A stretch of 64,000 bases of DNA from Flammeovirga kamogawensis (GTDB lineage: Bacteria > Bacteroidota > Bacteroidia > Cytophagales > Flammeovirgaceae): NCBI RefSeq assembly GCF_018736065.1, contig NZ_CP076128.1, positions 2,542,001-2,606,000 on the forward strand. Reading direction: 5' to 3'. The notes beneath the pieces were generated by a model. It did no database searches. It was not told the DNA's origin and saw only the letters and a list, made by a program, of their open reading frames with translations. Below, in pieces: positions 54,617-64,000 of the stretch; the first letter of the stretch is position 1; the number at the start of each line of letters is the position of its first letter. Made by a program: the position numbers and the translations under genes.

Positions 54617-54755
54617 TAAATCTTTATATCTCTCCTAAATTCTTAATTGTTCCATTAAATTTTCAAATAGACCTCTCTACTATCCTATTCATTTCACAAA
54701 TTGCACACATACAATTAACTACTTATAAACAAATAAAATACTACCTAATTTTATC

Positions 54756-57260
54756 ATGAAAAAAATAAACTTTCTATGCTTATTAGCACTTTTGTGTTCA
54801 ATAAGTTATGGACAAACACGTTCGATTACAGGACAACTTATCGACCAAGAAACCAAAGAAACCATCCCTTATGCAACAGTTAAACTAATTGACCAAAATG
54901 ATGAAATTACTAATTTTGGTAGTTCTGACTTTGATGGAAAATTCTCTATAAGTAAAATTAAAAAAGGCGAATATACTTTTGAAGCTACATTTGTAGGCTA
55001 TCATACATTTAAAAGAAAAATATCAATATCTAACTCAAATATTCAGTTAGGTCCTTTATATGTGTCTCCAAATTTACAAGAGCTTGAAGAAGTTGTAGTT
55101 AAAGGAATGGGTGAAACGGTAAGTACCAAAATTGACAGAAAAGTCTATGCTGCTACAGATTTTGAAACTGCGAGAAGCGGTACTGCAACAGATATGTTGA
55201 ATAAATTACCTTCAATATCTGTTTCTCCTGAAGGTGAAGTATCTGTAAGAGGCACACAAGGTTTTATGGTTTATATAAATGGTAAACCAACTCAAATAGA
55301 TCCATCTACTTTACTTTCTCAAATTTCAGCAAACTCCATCCAAAACATTGAAGTTATTACTGTACCTTCTGCCAAATATGATGCACAAGGTAAAGCAGGT
55401 ATTATTAATATTACAATTGATAAAAACGAACTAAATGGTACTTCAGTAAATGTTGGAGGAATGCTAGGAGGATCCCCTTGGCAAGATGGGGCCGAACCTT
55501 TGAGAGGTGGTGGAAACTTTAATATTGCTCATCAAAAAGATAAATGGTCATATACACTTGGAGCTAATTATCTAAGTAGAAATGTTGATGGTAAAAGAGA
55601 AGGAGAATCTACCATAAATCAATTTGAAGGACCATATAAAGGGGGAACTTATCATATGGATGCAGAAGGTGACCGACCTGAATATCACACGAACTATTCT
55701 GCAAATTTAGGAATTGGATATGATATTAATGATAATTCTTCTATTTCAGCATCTTATTTCTACGGTCATAAAAGCAATAAAAGAACTGCTAATTATGTTT
55801 ATCACAATTATTATAATGATGCCAATGGAAATTTAATTCCAGGAACTAATGAATATATCTACAACCCCAATACTCATGAAAGATATGGTGAATTTCATAC
55901 AGCCAATTTAGATTACAATATTCAGTTTGAAAATATGTCTAAGCTTACTCTTGGATTGGTATATGAACATTCTTCTTTAGGTGATGATCTTGATAATAAA
56001 AATCAAAAATACGATAATGAATCAGGAACGATTGGGGAAGTAACAACACATTATACGCAAACCACAGTTCAACCTTTAGATGGTATTCGTTTATCTATTG
56101 ATTATGAAATGCCTATTGCAGATAATCAAACTTTATCTTTTGGAGCACAGCCTCAATTTTTAAAACAAACTGGTAATTATAATTATGATACCTTAAATAC
56201 TAATGGAAGTTGGGATGTTCACCCTTACTCAAATAATTATAACTTAACGAGAGGTATTTATGCTACTTATGTAGATTATGGAGCTCATTGGGGGAAATTC
56301 AGTTTAAAAGCTGGGGTTAGAATGGAATACATGGACCAACGCATGGAAGTAGGTAATTATAATGTATTTCCTATCGTAGATATTCCAGAACAAGATGAAT
56401 TTGTAGTTCAGAAATTGGATTTTTTCCCATCGATCAATCTTGATTATGAATTGACAGAAAATGACCGATTTATATTTGGTGCTAGCAGAAGAATTAATCG
56501 TCCCCCAACAAAAAACATGGCCCCTTTTCTATACAGAAGACATTATGAAGTGTATGAGGTTGGCGACCCAACATTAGAACCTGAATATGTAAACTTAGCG
56601 GAAATAACGTATAATAAATCAATTGGTAATCAGACAATAGGTGTAACAGCTTTTTATAGGGGTGTTGAAAATGCTGTTTTTAGGGTTAATACAGTTAATG
56701 CTGGAGAAAATGTACTTATGAGAAGTTATACTAATGCTGGTAACGATCAATCTTTAGGACTTGAATTAAATGCCAATTTTGATCTTGCTAAAAAGGTGAA
56801 ATTATTTGTAGGAGGTTCATTATATCACTATTCTATTAATGGCGAAATTTACGACTACAACATAGATCAAAGTAGCATGAATTGGAGTTTAAAATCTACA
56901 ATTAATGCTGATATTCATAAAACACTTTCATTAGTTTGGGATATAGATATTCAATCTGCAACAGTAACTGCTCAAGGACAAAATGATATGTTTTACATGA
57001 GTAATATTGCTCTTGTTTACAAACCTACTACCTTACCAAGTTGGACATTTACAGGAAGAGCAAATGACATTTTCCAATCTAATATTAAGGGGCTTGATAC
57101 TACTGGACAAGATAGAATAACTGGAGAAGATGCCTTTTATCAAAGAACTACATATTATAGATACGGTCCTATTTTAGAAATAAGCGTTAATTATTCACTA
57201 AACTCTAAACCAAAGAAAAAAGCCAATAAAAATACCGTTTTTGGAGAGAAACAATTCTAA
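54756..57260 (+). CDS. Outer-membrane beta-barrel receptor with CarboxypepD-like N-terminal domain
   Basis: An 834-residue protein of the same family as the 14222 gene: signal peptide (1-20, ending SYGQ), carboxypeptidase-regulatory-like domain (~22-110), plug (~115-230; TDMLNKLPSISVSPEGEVSV, SIQNIEVITVPSAKYDAQGK) and barrel (~240-834). No SusD partner and no obvious TonB box. It lies behind an AraC regulator that probably controls it. The substrate is unknown; in this family siderophores and small ligands are possible. Confidence 0.87.
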   Translation: MKKINFLCLLALLCSISYGQTRSITGQLIDQETKETIPYATVKLIDQNDEITNFGSSDFDGKFSISKIKKGEYTFEATFVGYHTFKRKISISNSNIQLGPLYVSPNLQELEEVVVKGMGETVSTKIDRKVYAATDFETARSGTATDMLNKLPSISVSPEGEVSVRGTQGFMVYINGKPTQIDPSTLLSQISANSIQNIEVITVPSAKYDAQGKAGIINITIDKNELNGTSVNVGGMLGGSPWQDGAEPLRGGGNFNIAHQKDKWSYTLGANYLSRNVDGKREGESTINQFEGPYKGGTYHMDAEGDRPEYHTNYSANLGIGYDINDNSSISASYFYGHKSNKRTANYVYHNYYNDANGNLIPGTNEYIYNPNTHERYGEFHTANLDYNIQFENMSKLTLGLVYEHSSLGDDLDNKNQKYDNESGTIGEVTTHYTQTTVQPLDGIRLSIDYEMPIADNQTLSFGAQPQFLKQTGNYNYDTLNTNGSWDVHPYSNNYNLTRGIYATYVDYGAHWGKFSLKAGVRMEYMDQRMEVGNYNVFPIVDIPEQDEFVVQKLDFFPSINLDYELTENDRFIFGASRRINRPPTKNMAPFLYRRHYEVYEVGDPTLEPEYVNLAEITYNKSIGNQTIGVTAFYRGVENAVFRVNTVNAGENVLMRSYTNAGNDQSLGLELNANFDLAKKVKLFVGGSLYHYSINGEIYDYNIDQSSMNWSLKSTINADIHKTLSLVWDIDIQSATVTAQGQNDMFYMSNIALVYKPTTLPSWTFTGRANDIFQSNIKGLDTTGQDRITGEDAFYQRTTYYRYGPILEISVNYSLNSKPKKKANKNTVFGEKQF

Positions 57261-57262
57261 TA

Positions 57263-57301
57263 AAAAAAGAGATTGCCGTTATTGGCAATCTCTTTTTTTA
57301 T
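57263..57301. terminator. Bidirectional terminator between the receptor and the subtilase
   Basis: A perfect stem AAAAAGAGATTGCC / GGCAATCTCTTTTT with a short loop and T tract. The convergent stop codon (57302-57304) follows immediately. Confidence 0.93.
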
Positions 57302-60300
57302 TTATTTTTTTATAAATTTCTTATGATATATTTCTCCATTATGTTGCTGTAATTTCAAAATATAAACTCCAGGTGGTAATGTCGAAACATCCATCACACC
57401 ATTTATAAACTTTTGATTAAGTCCCATAATTTGTCCTGTAGATTTAAAAATCTCTACTTTATCAATAAGTTGATCTGATAAAATATGTAATTGATTTCCT
57501 TCTCCAGGGTTTGGAAATATAATTGGAGAATTAGAAATAATTTCCTCTTCTAAACTTGTAATTGAAGCATCAATTCGAACTGCATTTTGAAATTCTTTTT
57601 GAGTTGTTGATCCAATCACAAACATTGCTATTGATTTGTTTCCTTCAGTAGTATAAGATACTTCGTGAGGACCTGCACCATAAACTACAGATGGTACTGC
57701 ATCTCCTTCTTCTCCAAAGTACCAACCAATTAAAGCTGTATCAGCATCAGAAGTGTTTGTAAAAGTTATATCCTGATTCAAACCGGCTTCCGTTTTATCA
57801 ACAGAATAAGATAAAGAATTAACTTGAGGATTATAAGGTACAACTCTAAAATCGTCTAAAGCTAAACCTACTCCTCCACTCGAATCGGCATTTGCTCCGA
57901 CAAAAAATAACCTAAAGGCTAATTGTTCACCTTCAAAACCTGCCAAAGGAATGTATTTGGTTTCCCAATTATTATTAGTTGAACCCGTAATTAATGGAAT
58001 ACCTTCTCCACCCCAATAGTCTTCAGAAGAAAACTCATTCGTCCAAGAAGGATCTGTAAAGTACCCTAATGGAAACCATGATTTTCCATAATCATCAGAA
58101 TATTCTGTATACATTCCATCAACCTTATTTGCCACATCTTGTTTGATATTAAAAGAGAACATTTGAGTAGAATCTCCATTATTACTATCACCTGGTAAAT
58201 CAAAAACAGAAGTATAAAGGTAGAACCCTGTAGGAATTTCATAAGCTGTAGTATCTGGTCCAAGTACGTATGCACTATCTCCACTTGTTGTTCCCGATTT
58301 TCCATCTACAGATGAATTACCTTTCTTTAAATCAGTTCCAGCTAAATTATATGGATAAAATAATAATTCATTCGACTCTAAATCTCCTCCATCTGAGGGA
58401 TAAAAAGGAGCTTTCTTTTCTCCTAAAATAGCAATAGTATCTTGATAATTTGACGCAGCATTTCCATCAACTTCAAGAGAAACATAATAATTTCCTGCTG
58501 TTGCATATGTATGGGTTGGATTTTTATCTGTTGAGGTATTCCCATCACCAAAGTTCCAAGCATACGTTGTTGCTCCACCAGAGTTATAGATAAAATCAAG
58601 AGGTCTATTTATATATTCTACAATTGAAGGAGAAGTAAATTCTCCAGATGGAGCTTCTGATGTCACTTCAAAGTCTCTGATCATAAAGCCATCATCTGTA
58701 TCTTGAATCTGAAAGGCTGATTCATGACGGTATATAAACCTAAATCGAACATTTTCCCCTGCCAAAAATGACACATTATATGCAGTTGAATCATTATCAA
58801 AGTTACCTAGCCAACCTGTTTGATCTTGAAAAATAATTGGATGGATAGCACATGCATCATCAGGAGATTTATTGTACCATCCTGTTCCTAATCCATCATT
58901 TGCTTCTCCTAAAAGTTTCCAAGTACCTCCATTATCTATTGTATATTGCATCTGACAAGCTGCCGGAGCATTACAATATGTAATATCCATACTCTTTGTA
59001 AAATGAATTTTATATTCTCTATTTGCTGTCGTTAAATCAAAAGTTGGTGTATATAGTATGGCAGAAAAAGACCTTAAGGGTACACCTCCACCAGATGTGG
59101 TAACCCAAACTGCAGAGTCTCCACTATTCAGTTCACTACCCCTAGCTCTTGCATGTTCCCATATATCGTTACCAGATCCACCATCTAAAAACATAGTTTC
59201 TGTTACAAAACCACCTGTATCTAATAAAAAGTCAGTTGCAAAAGGTACTGTTTCTGTTGGACTAGAAGGAGGTCCTTCAGTCATTTGAATACCTCTTCTA
59301 AATGTATTTTTTCTTCCTTGAGAATCTGTTACTGTAAGAGTAATAATATACGATCCTAATTCAGGAACATCTGTATAAATATGCCCTACAGTATCTGTTG
59401 TTGCAGTACTTGTTTGACTGTCTCCAAAATTCCATTCATATGTTAGACCATTCCCTATAGATAAGTTTTCAAACTCTAATTCTTGATTTAAAATACCATT
59501 ATCAGATAAAATATTGAAAGCCGCTAAAGGTCGGTTTGCTAATAAAGCATCCATAGCAGCATCCATATTAATTCTACCTGCTCCTAAGCTATTCTGATAA
59601 CCTGGGTTTCTAGGGTTAATATCTGTTGCTGTACCTAAAAGTAAAGCCTTTAACTGAATTGGTGATAAAGTAGAATCTTGTGTTTTAAGAAAAGCAGCAG
59701 CTCCTGCAACTAATGGGCAAGACATAGATGTACCTGTATATGGTGCATAGTCTCCTTTTGTATTTCCATTGTCTGCGGCTACTGTACTAATAATATCAGT
59801 ACCTGGTGCCGAAATGTCAATCCATGAACCGTATTGAGAAGATGGAGATTTTACATCATTACTTGTTGTATTCGCAACAGCAATCACATTATTATAACCT
59901 GCTGGGTAACTTGCTAAGTTCACATTATCATTACCAGCTGCAGCTATAAAAAGCATTCCATCTTCAGTTGCTTCATCTATCATTCTTGAAACTGTTGCAG
60001 AATAAAAGTAACTTCCAAAAGACATACTCACTACATCCGCTTCCATTGCAATTGCATACATTAAGGCCTCCGTAGAATGGGTAATTACTCTTGCTGATGG
60101 TGTATCATCTGATGTTGCTTTAACAGCTAATAACTTTATACCATTATTCGATACTGAAGATACACCAATTCCGTTATTGGTTATTGCTCCTGCAATACCA
60201 GCACAATGTGTACCATGAGAGAATGTAAATCTTCCTGCTTGTGCTGCTGGAGGATTTGGATCTGGATCTCCATTATCATAAGTAGTTCCAGAAGCATCCC

Positions 60301-60967
60301 AACCATTATAATCATCAATATATCCATTACCATCATCGTCCTTTCCATTATTAGGAATTTCTCCTTCATTAATAAAAATATTTGATGATAAATCTTCATG
60401 AGTTATTAATACACCATCATCTACAATAGCCAAAACTATATCATTTTTTGGTGAATTAGCATTGTCAGTTTTTTTAGACCAAGCATCTATTGCTCCAACT
60501 AAATTAATATGATATTGGTCTGAAAATAACGGATCATTCGGGTCTGTAAATGTTTGTGGTAAAGGAACACTTTCTACATATACTACATTTTTATCCTTAC
60601 TTAACTCATTTCGATAACGCTCTAAATCATTATCATTATAAAGTGTAATTTGAAGTACATCAGACACACTATGTTTTAAAACGCTCATTGGCTCTAAAAC
60701 AGATTTTACTCGTGCATCTGTAAGTAATTTATATAACCTCTGTTTCTCTGATGAAACGAACTGAGGTTGACCACTTTCCATATAAGCATAATTTACATCA
60801 TTTGCTTCTTTTAGTCTTACAAAAAGTTTTGCAGGAGCAGTCTGAATGGAAGGGCTTATCCATTTTTGGTTTGGATTTGAAATTGATTGTAACTTCTGAG
60901 CCTCAGCACCTCTTCCTAAAAAGAGACATCCAATGAGTACTAGAAGAAAAGAAAAATTCTTTATCAT
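57302..60967 (-). CDS. Secreted subtilisin-like (S8) protease with PKD domains and T9SS sorting signal
   Basis: A 1221-residue protein: signal peptide (1-23, ending AEAQ), propeptide (~45-135), and S8 domain (~145-475) with the catalytic triad Asp in LAIVDDGV (~180), His in HGTHCAG (~253) and Ser in GTSMSCP (~415). A calcium-binding-like DDDGNGYIDD loop is inserted. PKD-like domains follow (YEWNFGDSQTST and YAWNFGDGNTST), with jelly-roll-like regions between. The C terminus is a T9SS type A sorting domain: FPNPGEGN, LPPGVYILKL and a terminal KKFIKK. It is thus predicted to be secreted or surface-anchored. It is the last gene of the SusC/SusD operon, 5 bp after the lipoprotein gene. Confidence 0.93.
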   Translation of the reverse strand: MIKNFSFLLVLIGCLFLGRGAEAQKLQSISNPNQKWISPSIQTAPAKLFVRLKEANDVNYAYMESGQPQFVSSEKQRLYKLLTDARVKSVLEPMSVLKHSVSDVLQITLYNDNDLERYRNELSKDKNVVYVESVPLPQTFTDPNDPLFSDQYHINLVGAIDAWSKKTDNANSPKNDIVLAIVDDGVLITHEDLSSNIFINEGEIPNNGKDDDGNGYIDDYNGWDASGTTYDNGDPDPNPPAAQAGRFTFSHGTHCAGIAGAITNNGIGVSSVSNNGIKLLAVKATSDDTPSARVITHSTEALMYAIAMEADVVSMSFGSYFYSATVSRMIDEATEDGMLFIAAAGNDNVNLASYPAGYNNVIAVANTTSNDVKSPSSQYGSWIDISAPGTDIISTVAADNGNTKGDYAPYTGTSMSCPLVAGAAAFLKTQDSTLSPIQLKALLLGTATDINPRNPGYQNSLGAGRINMDAAMDALLANRPLAAFNILSDNGILNQELEFENLSIGNGLTYEWNFGDSQTSTATTDTVGHIYTDVPELGSYIITLTVTDSQGRKNTFRRGIQMTEGPPSSPTETVPFATDFLLDTGGFVTETMFLDGGSGNDIWEHARARGSELNSGDSAVWVTTSGGGVPLRSFSAILYTPTFDLTTANREYKIHFTKSMDITYCNAPAACQMQYTIDNGGTWKLLGEANDGLGTGWYNKSPDDACAIHPIIFQDQTGWLGNFDNDSTAYNVSFLAGENVRFRFIYRHESAFQIQDTDDGFMIRDFEVTSEAPSGEFTSPSIVEYINRPLDFIYNSGGATTYAWNFGDGNTSTDKNPTHTYATAGNYYVSLEVDGNAASNYQDTIAILGEKKAPFYPSDGGDLESNELLFYPYNLAGTDLKKGNSSVDGKSGTTSGDSAYVLGPDTTAYEIPTGFYLYTSVFDLPGDSNNGDSTQMFSFNIKQDVANKVDGMYTEYSDDYGKSWFPLGYFTDPSWTNEFSSEDYWGGEGIPLITGSTNNNWETKYIPLAGFEGEQLAFRLFFVGANADSSGGVGLALDDFRVVPYNPQVNSLSYSVDKTEAGLNQDITFTNTSDADTALIGWYFGEEGDAVPSVVYGAGPHEVSYTTEGNKSIAMFVIGSTTQKEFQNAVRIDASITSLEEEIISNSPIIFPNPGEGNQLHILSDQLIDKVEIFKSTGQIMGLNQKFINGVMDVSTLPPGVYILKLQQHNGEIYHKKFIKK

Positions 60968-60972
60968 TGTTG

Positions 60973-61890
60973 CTATTTTTTAGTGAGATATAAAATCCAT
61001 TGCTTAGTTGTAGTTCCATCACTAAACATGACATCTAATACTATTCGTCCATTAGCTTCTGTATCTCCTTGTACAGAAATGTAACTATCTGATGGTCCCA
61101 AAAACTCTCCACATTGATCAATAATTTGAAATGGAATATCTTGAATATCACCTGCTATGTTAGAAATATCATATAGTCCCCAAATATCATCTGGATTAGC
61201 TAATGCATCTACATTAGTCAATGTTACATCAGATACATCTTGCACTCCTGTTTCTGTAGAAATTTGAGCTCCATAGGTACCTGCTAGACTTGTAGGACAA
61301 TGAATATCATTGATAATGATATTATATTCTTTTTTAATTCCACCTTGTCCAACGGTTATAGGTTCTCCATTATCTAAGTTTTTAGCTGAAGATAAAACAA
61401 TAGATAATGATTTACCAGATGTTTTATCAACTCCTGCTACCACTAATGGAGAAACTTCTATTGTAGCTGTATTTTGAGTATTTGTATAACTTTCTTCACC
61501 TGCTTCATCTTCTGATACTTCTCTATTTTTAATAACAAATTTTCCTCCTTGAGAAGTGGCATACTTTTCAGTGACATCAGATGCATTAGGTTCATTCCTT
61601 TCAATAGCTTTTGCTGTAAAGTCTGTTCCAAAAACAGCATCTCCTTCAAAAGTATATCGTATTTCAATTCCTCTGTTTGTCTGTATTGCCATTGGCATTT
61701 CTACAGTTAAGCTTAATGGAACTGAATTCTCTTTAACAGAATCGGCTTCGCCAACTGGAGTAGCAACTGCAAATGCAACTGTTTCACCAATAAATTCAGC
61801 ATTTACTTCGTCTTTATAAGTATCGTATAATTCGCAACTCTGGAAAGTTAACCCAATACACAGTACCCATATATTTACTATTTTTTTCAT
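60973..61890 (-). CDS. Surface lipoprotein of the SusCD operon
   Basis: A 305-residue lipoprotein with lipobox Cys in TFQSCELYDT (~19). The mature part is beta-rich, with Calx-beta-like features (IEIRYTFEGDAVFGTDFTAK, repeated over residues ~30-190), and a C-terminal beta domain (~205-305). It occupies the SusE/SusF position. It lies 12 bp after SusD and 5 bp before the S8 protease, so it probably helps bind the substrate at the cell surface. No closer family can be named. Confidence 0.8.
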   Translation of the reverse strand: MKKIVNIWVLCIGLTFQSCELYDTYKDEVNAEFIGETVAFAVATPVGEADSVKENSVPLSLTVEMPMAIQTNRGIEIRYTFEGDAVFGTDFTAKAIERNEPNASDVTEKYATSQGGKFVIKNREVSEDEAGEESYTNTQNTATIEVSPLVVAGVDKTSGKSLSIVLSSAKNLDNGEPITVGQGGIKKEYNIIINDIHCPTSLAGTYGAQISTETGVQDVSDVTLTNVDALANPDDIWGLYDISNIAGDIQDIPFQIIDQCGEFLGPSDSYISVQGDTEANGRIVLDVMFSDGTTTKQWILYLTKK

Positions 61891-61902
61891 GTGTATTTAG
61901 TT

Positions 61903-63396
61903 TTAGTTAGATGACATAAACCACATTGGTAAATCCAGTGCCTTTTGTTTAGGAATATTGGGATTAGCACTGACTTCACTTGGAGAGTAAGGTAATCTAG
62001 TAATATGGCTACTCAGAACAGCATCAACTGGTAAAGGCTTATTTTCTGGATAACCCGTTCGTCTCACATAAGTCCAAGCATCCATTCCTCTATTAAAAGT
62101 TTCAATATAGCCTTGTTGGTAAACAGCTTTAATTGCATTTGCCTCAGAAAGGTTATCTAAATCTGGTAACCCTCCAATATAGGTATCAAACTCACCTTGT
62201 GTAATTCCTCTTCCTGAATCCAACACTGTTGCCAAATTATTTAAATGAATAATATTGAGAATTATTCCTTCCTTGTAATATTGGTCTGCATCTGATGCAT
62301 CTCCCGATATCCAACCTTTAAGAATAGCTTCAGCTCTTAAAAACCTCATTTCTGCGGCAGTAACCCAAAAATCTGGAGAAGTTGCAGAAATAAAATGAAG
62401 GCTTAATGAAGAGGTAACAGTAAAAGATGAACGAGCACCTGGATCAACACCTCTATGTGGCACTGCTTCTGAAGTTCCCTCTGGACGATCATAAAATATA
62501 TCAATACGTGGGTCATTAGACCCTCTTAATAAATCTATAAATGGATTTGAAGCATAAAAGAATAAACTTTGTCCACCTGCATATTGATAATGAAGTTTAT
62601 AAAATTGATTAGCATTGGTAAGATCATCATAATAATCTAATTGCACTTGCTCACCTAACTCGTCTACATGATCTTCATTAAATGCTTTTTCTAACCTAGA
62701 TTTTGCATAGTTTGGATTATTTTCTGCTAAAACCATTAATGTTTTAATCTTTATTGAATTAGCAAATTTTATCCATCTATTCAAATCTCCTTTAAAAAGT
62801 AAATCTTCACTACTTATTTTCTCATTGTTACCTACATCTATATCTGCTACTGCTTGATCTATCATTTGCACAATCCCTTTTAATACATTCTCTTGTGTAT
62901 CTCCTTTTGGAAATAGAATATCTGTATTTAATGATTCTGTAAATGGTATATCCTCAAACATTAATGTTAAGTGATAAAATGCAAAAGCTTGAATTATTTT
63001 AAATTGAGCAGCAGTGTTTTGCTCTCCGATACCTAATGCTAATTGCTCTCCTCTACTTGCATTTTTTAATGCCGAAACATAATATGTTGACCAAGTATTT
63101 GTTTGAGGATATGCAGGGATTGAGTAATTATCAGCTTCTGAAAAAACAGATGCTCCAGCACCTACATAATGTTGTGCCCATCTGTTAAATAAATTTGTTT
63201 CCATCACCTTATCAGATGATATCCCTGTAATTACCGTTGTCATTAATAAACCGGGCTGTTCAGCAATCTGATCATCTCCTGCTGCAAAGGGATCTTTGTT
63301 GATATCTAGAATACTATCACAAGAAAATGTTAGGAGAAAAGTCAACGCCAAACATCCTCTTTGAAGTAGGGTTATAATTTTTTTATCCATAATCAT
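61903..63396 (-). CDS. SusD/RagB-like nutrient-binding outer-membrane lipoprotein
   Basis: A 497-residue lipoprotein with lipobox Cys in LTFSCDS (~26) followed by ILDINKDPFAA, the typical SusD-like N terminus. Helical TPR-like repeats make the core (~90-300). The C-terminal motif includes AAEMRFLRAEAILKGW and the final ALDLPMWFMSSN. It belongs to the SusD-like group whose members partner with SusC barrels. The start (MIMDKK, 1 bp after susC's stop) shows close translational coupling. It forms the lid of the SusC channel and binds substrate. Confidence 0.93.
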   Translation of the reverse strand: MIMDKKIITLLQRGCLALTFLLTFSCDSILDINKDPFAAGDDQIAEQPGLLMTTVITGISSDKVMETNLFNRWAQHYVGAGASVFSEADNYSIPAYPQTNTWSTYYVSALKNASRGEQLALGIGEQNTAAQFKIIQAFAFYHLTLMFEDIPFTESLNTDILFPKGDTQENVLKGIVQMIDQAVADIDVGNNEKISSEDLLFKGDLNRWIKFANSIKIKTLMVLAENNPNYAKSRLEKAFNEDHVDELGEQVQLDYYDDLTNANQFYKLHYQYAGGQSLFFYASNPFIDLLRGSNDPRIDIFYDRPEGTSEAVPHRGVDPGARSSFTVTSSLSLHFISATSPDFWVTAAEMRFLRAEAILKGWISGDASDADQYYKEGIILNIIHLNNLATVLDSGRGITQGEFDTYIGGLPDLDNLSEANAIKAVYQQGYIETFNRGMDAWTYVRRTGYPENKPLPVDAVLSSHITRLPYSPSEVSANPNIPKQKALDLPMWFMSSN

Positions 63397-63397
63397 C

Positions 63398-64000
63398 TTA
63401 AAAAATAATTTTTAGGTTTCCTCCAAAACTTCTTGTCGAGGGTAAACTACCCATTTCTACAGCTCCAGATGCATCACTTGCGGCTTGGAATAAACTTGTT
63501 TCTGGATCAATATGAGGTATTTCACTATATATTAACCATAAGTTTCTAGCCTCAAATCCAATTGAAACAGACTTTAAGAAGTTTGTCTTTTTAATAATTG
63601 ATGGTGGTAAAGTATAAGCTAAACTTATCTCTCTCAGCTTTACATAAGTCTTATTGAATACAGCCCCTTCTGCAATACCACTTGTAGAATAGCTCTGCCA
63701 ATAATCTTGATGAGTTACGGCAATATCATTTTGACGTAAAGTACCATCTCCATTTTCTACATATGCATTTTTATCTACAAATGCTTGCTCTCTATTTAAA
63801 GCTGTCTCTTCCGCAAAACCATCATACCTTAAATCACCTACTGTTCTAGAAATCATCTTACCTCCTTGATTCCAATCAATCAAAAAGTTTAAAGTAACTC
63901 CTTTGTAAGTGAAGCTATTTTGAAAGCCTAATAGAAAATCTGGTTGTATTTCACCAAAAGTTTGCTCATCGCCCTGCATTCTTAACCCAGTTTTTGGATC
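63398..64000 (-). CDS. SusC/RagA-type TonB-linked outer-membrane protein, C-terminal part
   Basis: The last 200 residues of a SusC-family barrel; the gene continues beyond the window end, where the frame is open (DPKTGLRMQG). The C-terminal features match SusC: PDFLLGFQNSFTYKGVTLNF, GAVFNKTYVKLREISLAYTL, VSIGFEARNLWLIYSEIPHI, and PSTRSFGGNLKIIF as the last strand. It is the first gene of the four-gene operon and would form the TonB-driven channel for the SusD-bound substrate. Confidence 0.93.
   Translation of the reverse strand, partial: DPKTGLRMQGDEQTFGEIQPDFLLGFQNSFTYKGVTLNFLIDWNQGGKMISRTVGDLRYDGFAEETALNREQAFVDKNAYVENGDGTLRQNDIAVTHQDYWQSYSTSGIAEGAVFNKTYVKLREISLAYTLPPSIIKKTNFLKSVSIGFEARNLWLIYSEIPHIDPETSLFQAASDASGAVEMGSLPSTRSFGGNLKIIF

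Overview
The window is a chromosomal segment of an AT-rich member of the Bacteroidota, most likely a marine Cytophagales/Flammeovirga-like bacterium. That placement is inference. It rests on type IX secretion (T9SS) components and a T9SS-sorted protease, a SusC/SusD pair, DUF3857 proteins, a TACCTTTG-type promoter element, and an F1Fo-ATPase cluster that lacks atpD and atpC. Most of the sequence is ordinary housekeeping and envelope biology. No rRNA, tRNA, CRISPR array or phage was seen.

Layout. 0-3 kb: a HAD nucleotidase and a TPR/SpoIIE-type PP2C phosphatase (minus strand). 3-4.4 kb: a 2-oxoacid dehydrogenase E2 subunit. 4.5-6.6 kb: two tandem paralogous small exported proteins, each behind a long AT-rich leader that was duplicated with it. 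6.6-8.3 kb: trpA and dapF. 8.34-9.72 kb: a complete IS3-family element sitting between dapF and its terminator. 10.1-13.9 kb: an operon of a TPR-CHAT protease-like protein, an ECF sigma factor and a small membrane protein. 14.2-17.4 kb: an outer-membrane receptor and a 117-codon ORF split by a 408-bp internally deleted copy of the same IS. 17.5-19.5 kb: a PorE-like T9SS protein. 19.5-23.5 kb: two DUF3857/transglutaminase-fold proteins, one catalytically intact and one degenerate. 23.8-27 kb: a GNAT acetyltransferase, menB, and a glutaredoxin-glutaredoxin-thioredoxin reductase fusion broken by one in-frame stop. 27.3-31.7 kb: a CoA-binding protein, an HDAC-family deacetylase, a Na/Pi transporter and accA. 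31.8-34.6 kb: two outer-membrane barrel-type proteins. 34.9-37.9 kb: an operon of a periplasmic amidotransferase-like protein, a glycosyltransferase and a sigma factor. 38-41 kb: asd, an NhaC-type antiporter and a small exported protein. 41.2-48.7 kb: the ATP synthase cluster (atpG-A-H-F-E-B, two small membrane proteins) with bactofilin and an M23 peptidase upstream. 48.8-53.7 kb: a SprE/PorW-like TPR lipoprotein and PBP1A. 53.8-57.3 kb: an AraC regulator and a TonB-dependent-type receptor. 57.3-64 kb: a SusC-SusD-lipoprotein-subtilase operon; susC runs off the window end.

How the genes work together. Envelope functions dominate: type IX secretion (PorE- and SprE-like proteins and a PorV/Q-like barrel), cell-wall synthesis and shape (PBP1A, bactofilin, LytM peptidase), energy coupling (ATP synthase, NhaC antiporter, Na/Pi symporter) and nutrient capture (three TonB-type or SusC receptors). 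The SusCD operon ends in a T9SS-sorted serine protease, so its likely substrate is protein or peptide rather than glycan. The best candidates for a less-described system are the CHAT/sigma/membrane-protein operon and the duplicated small exported proteins with conserved long leaders. The clearest genome-decay events are the nonsense codon in the thioredoxin reductase fusion and the ORF interrupted by the mini-IS.
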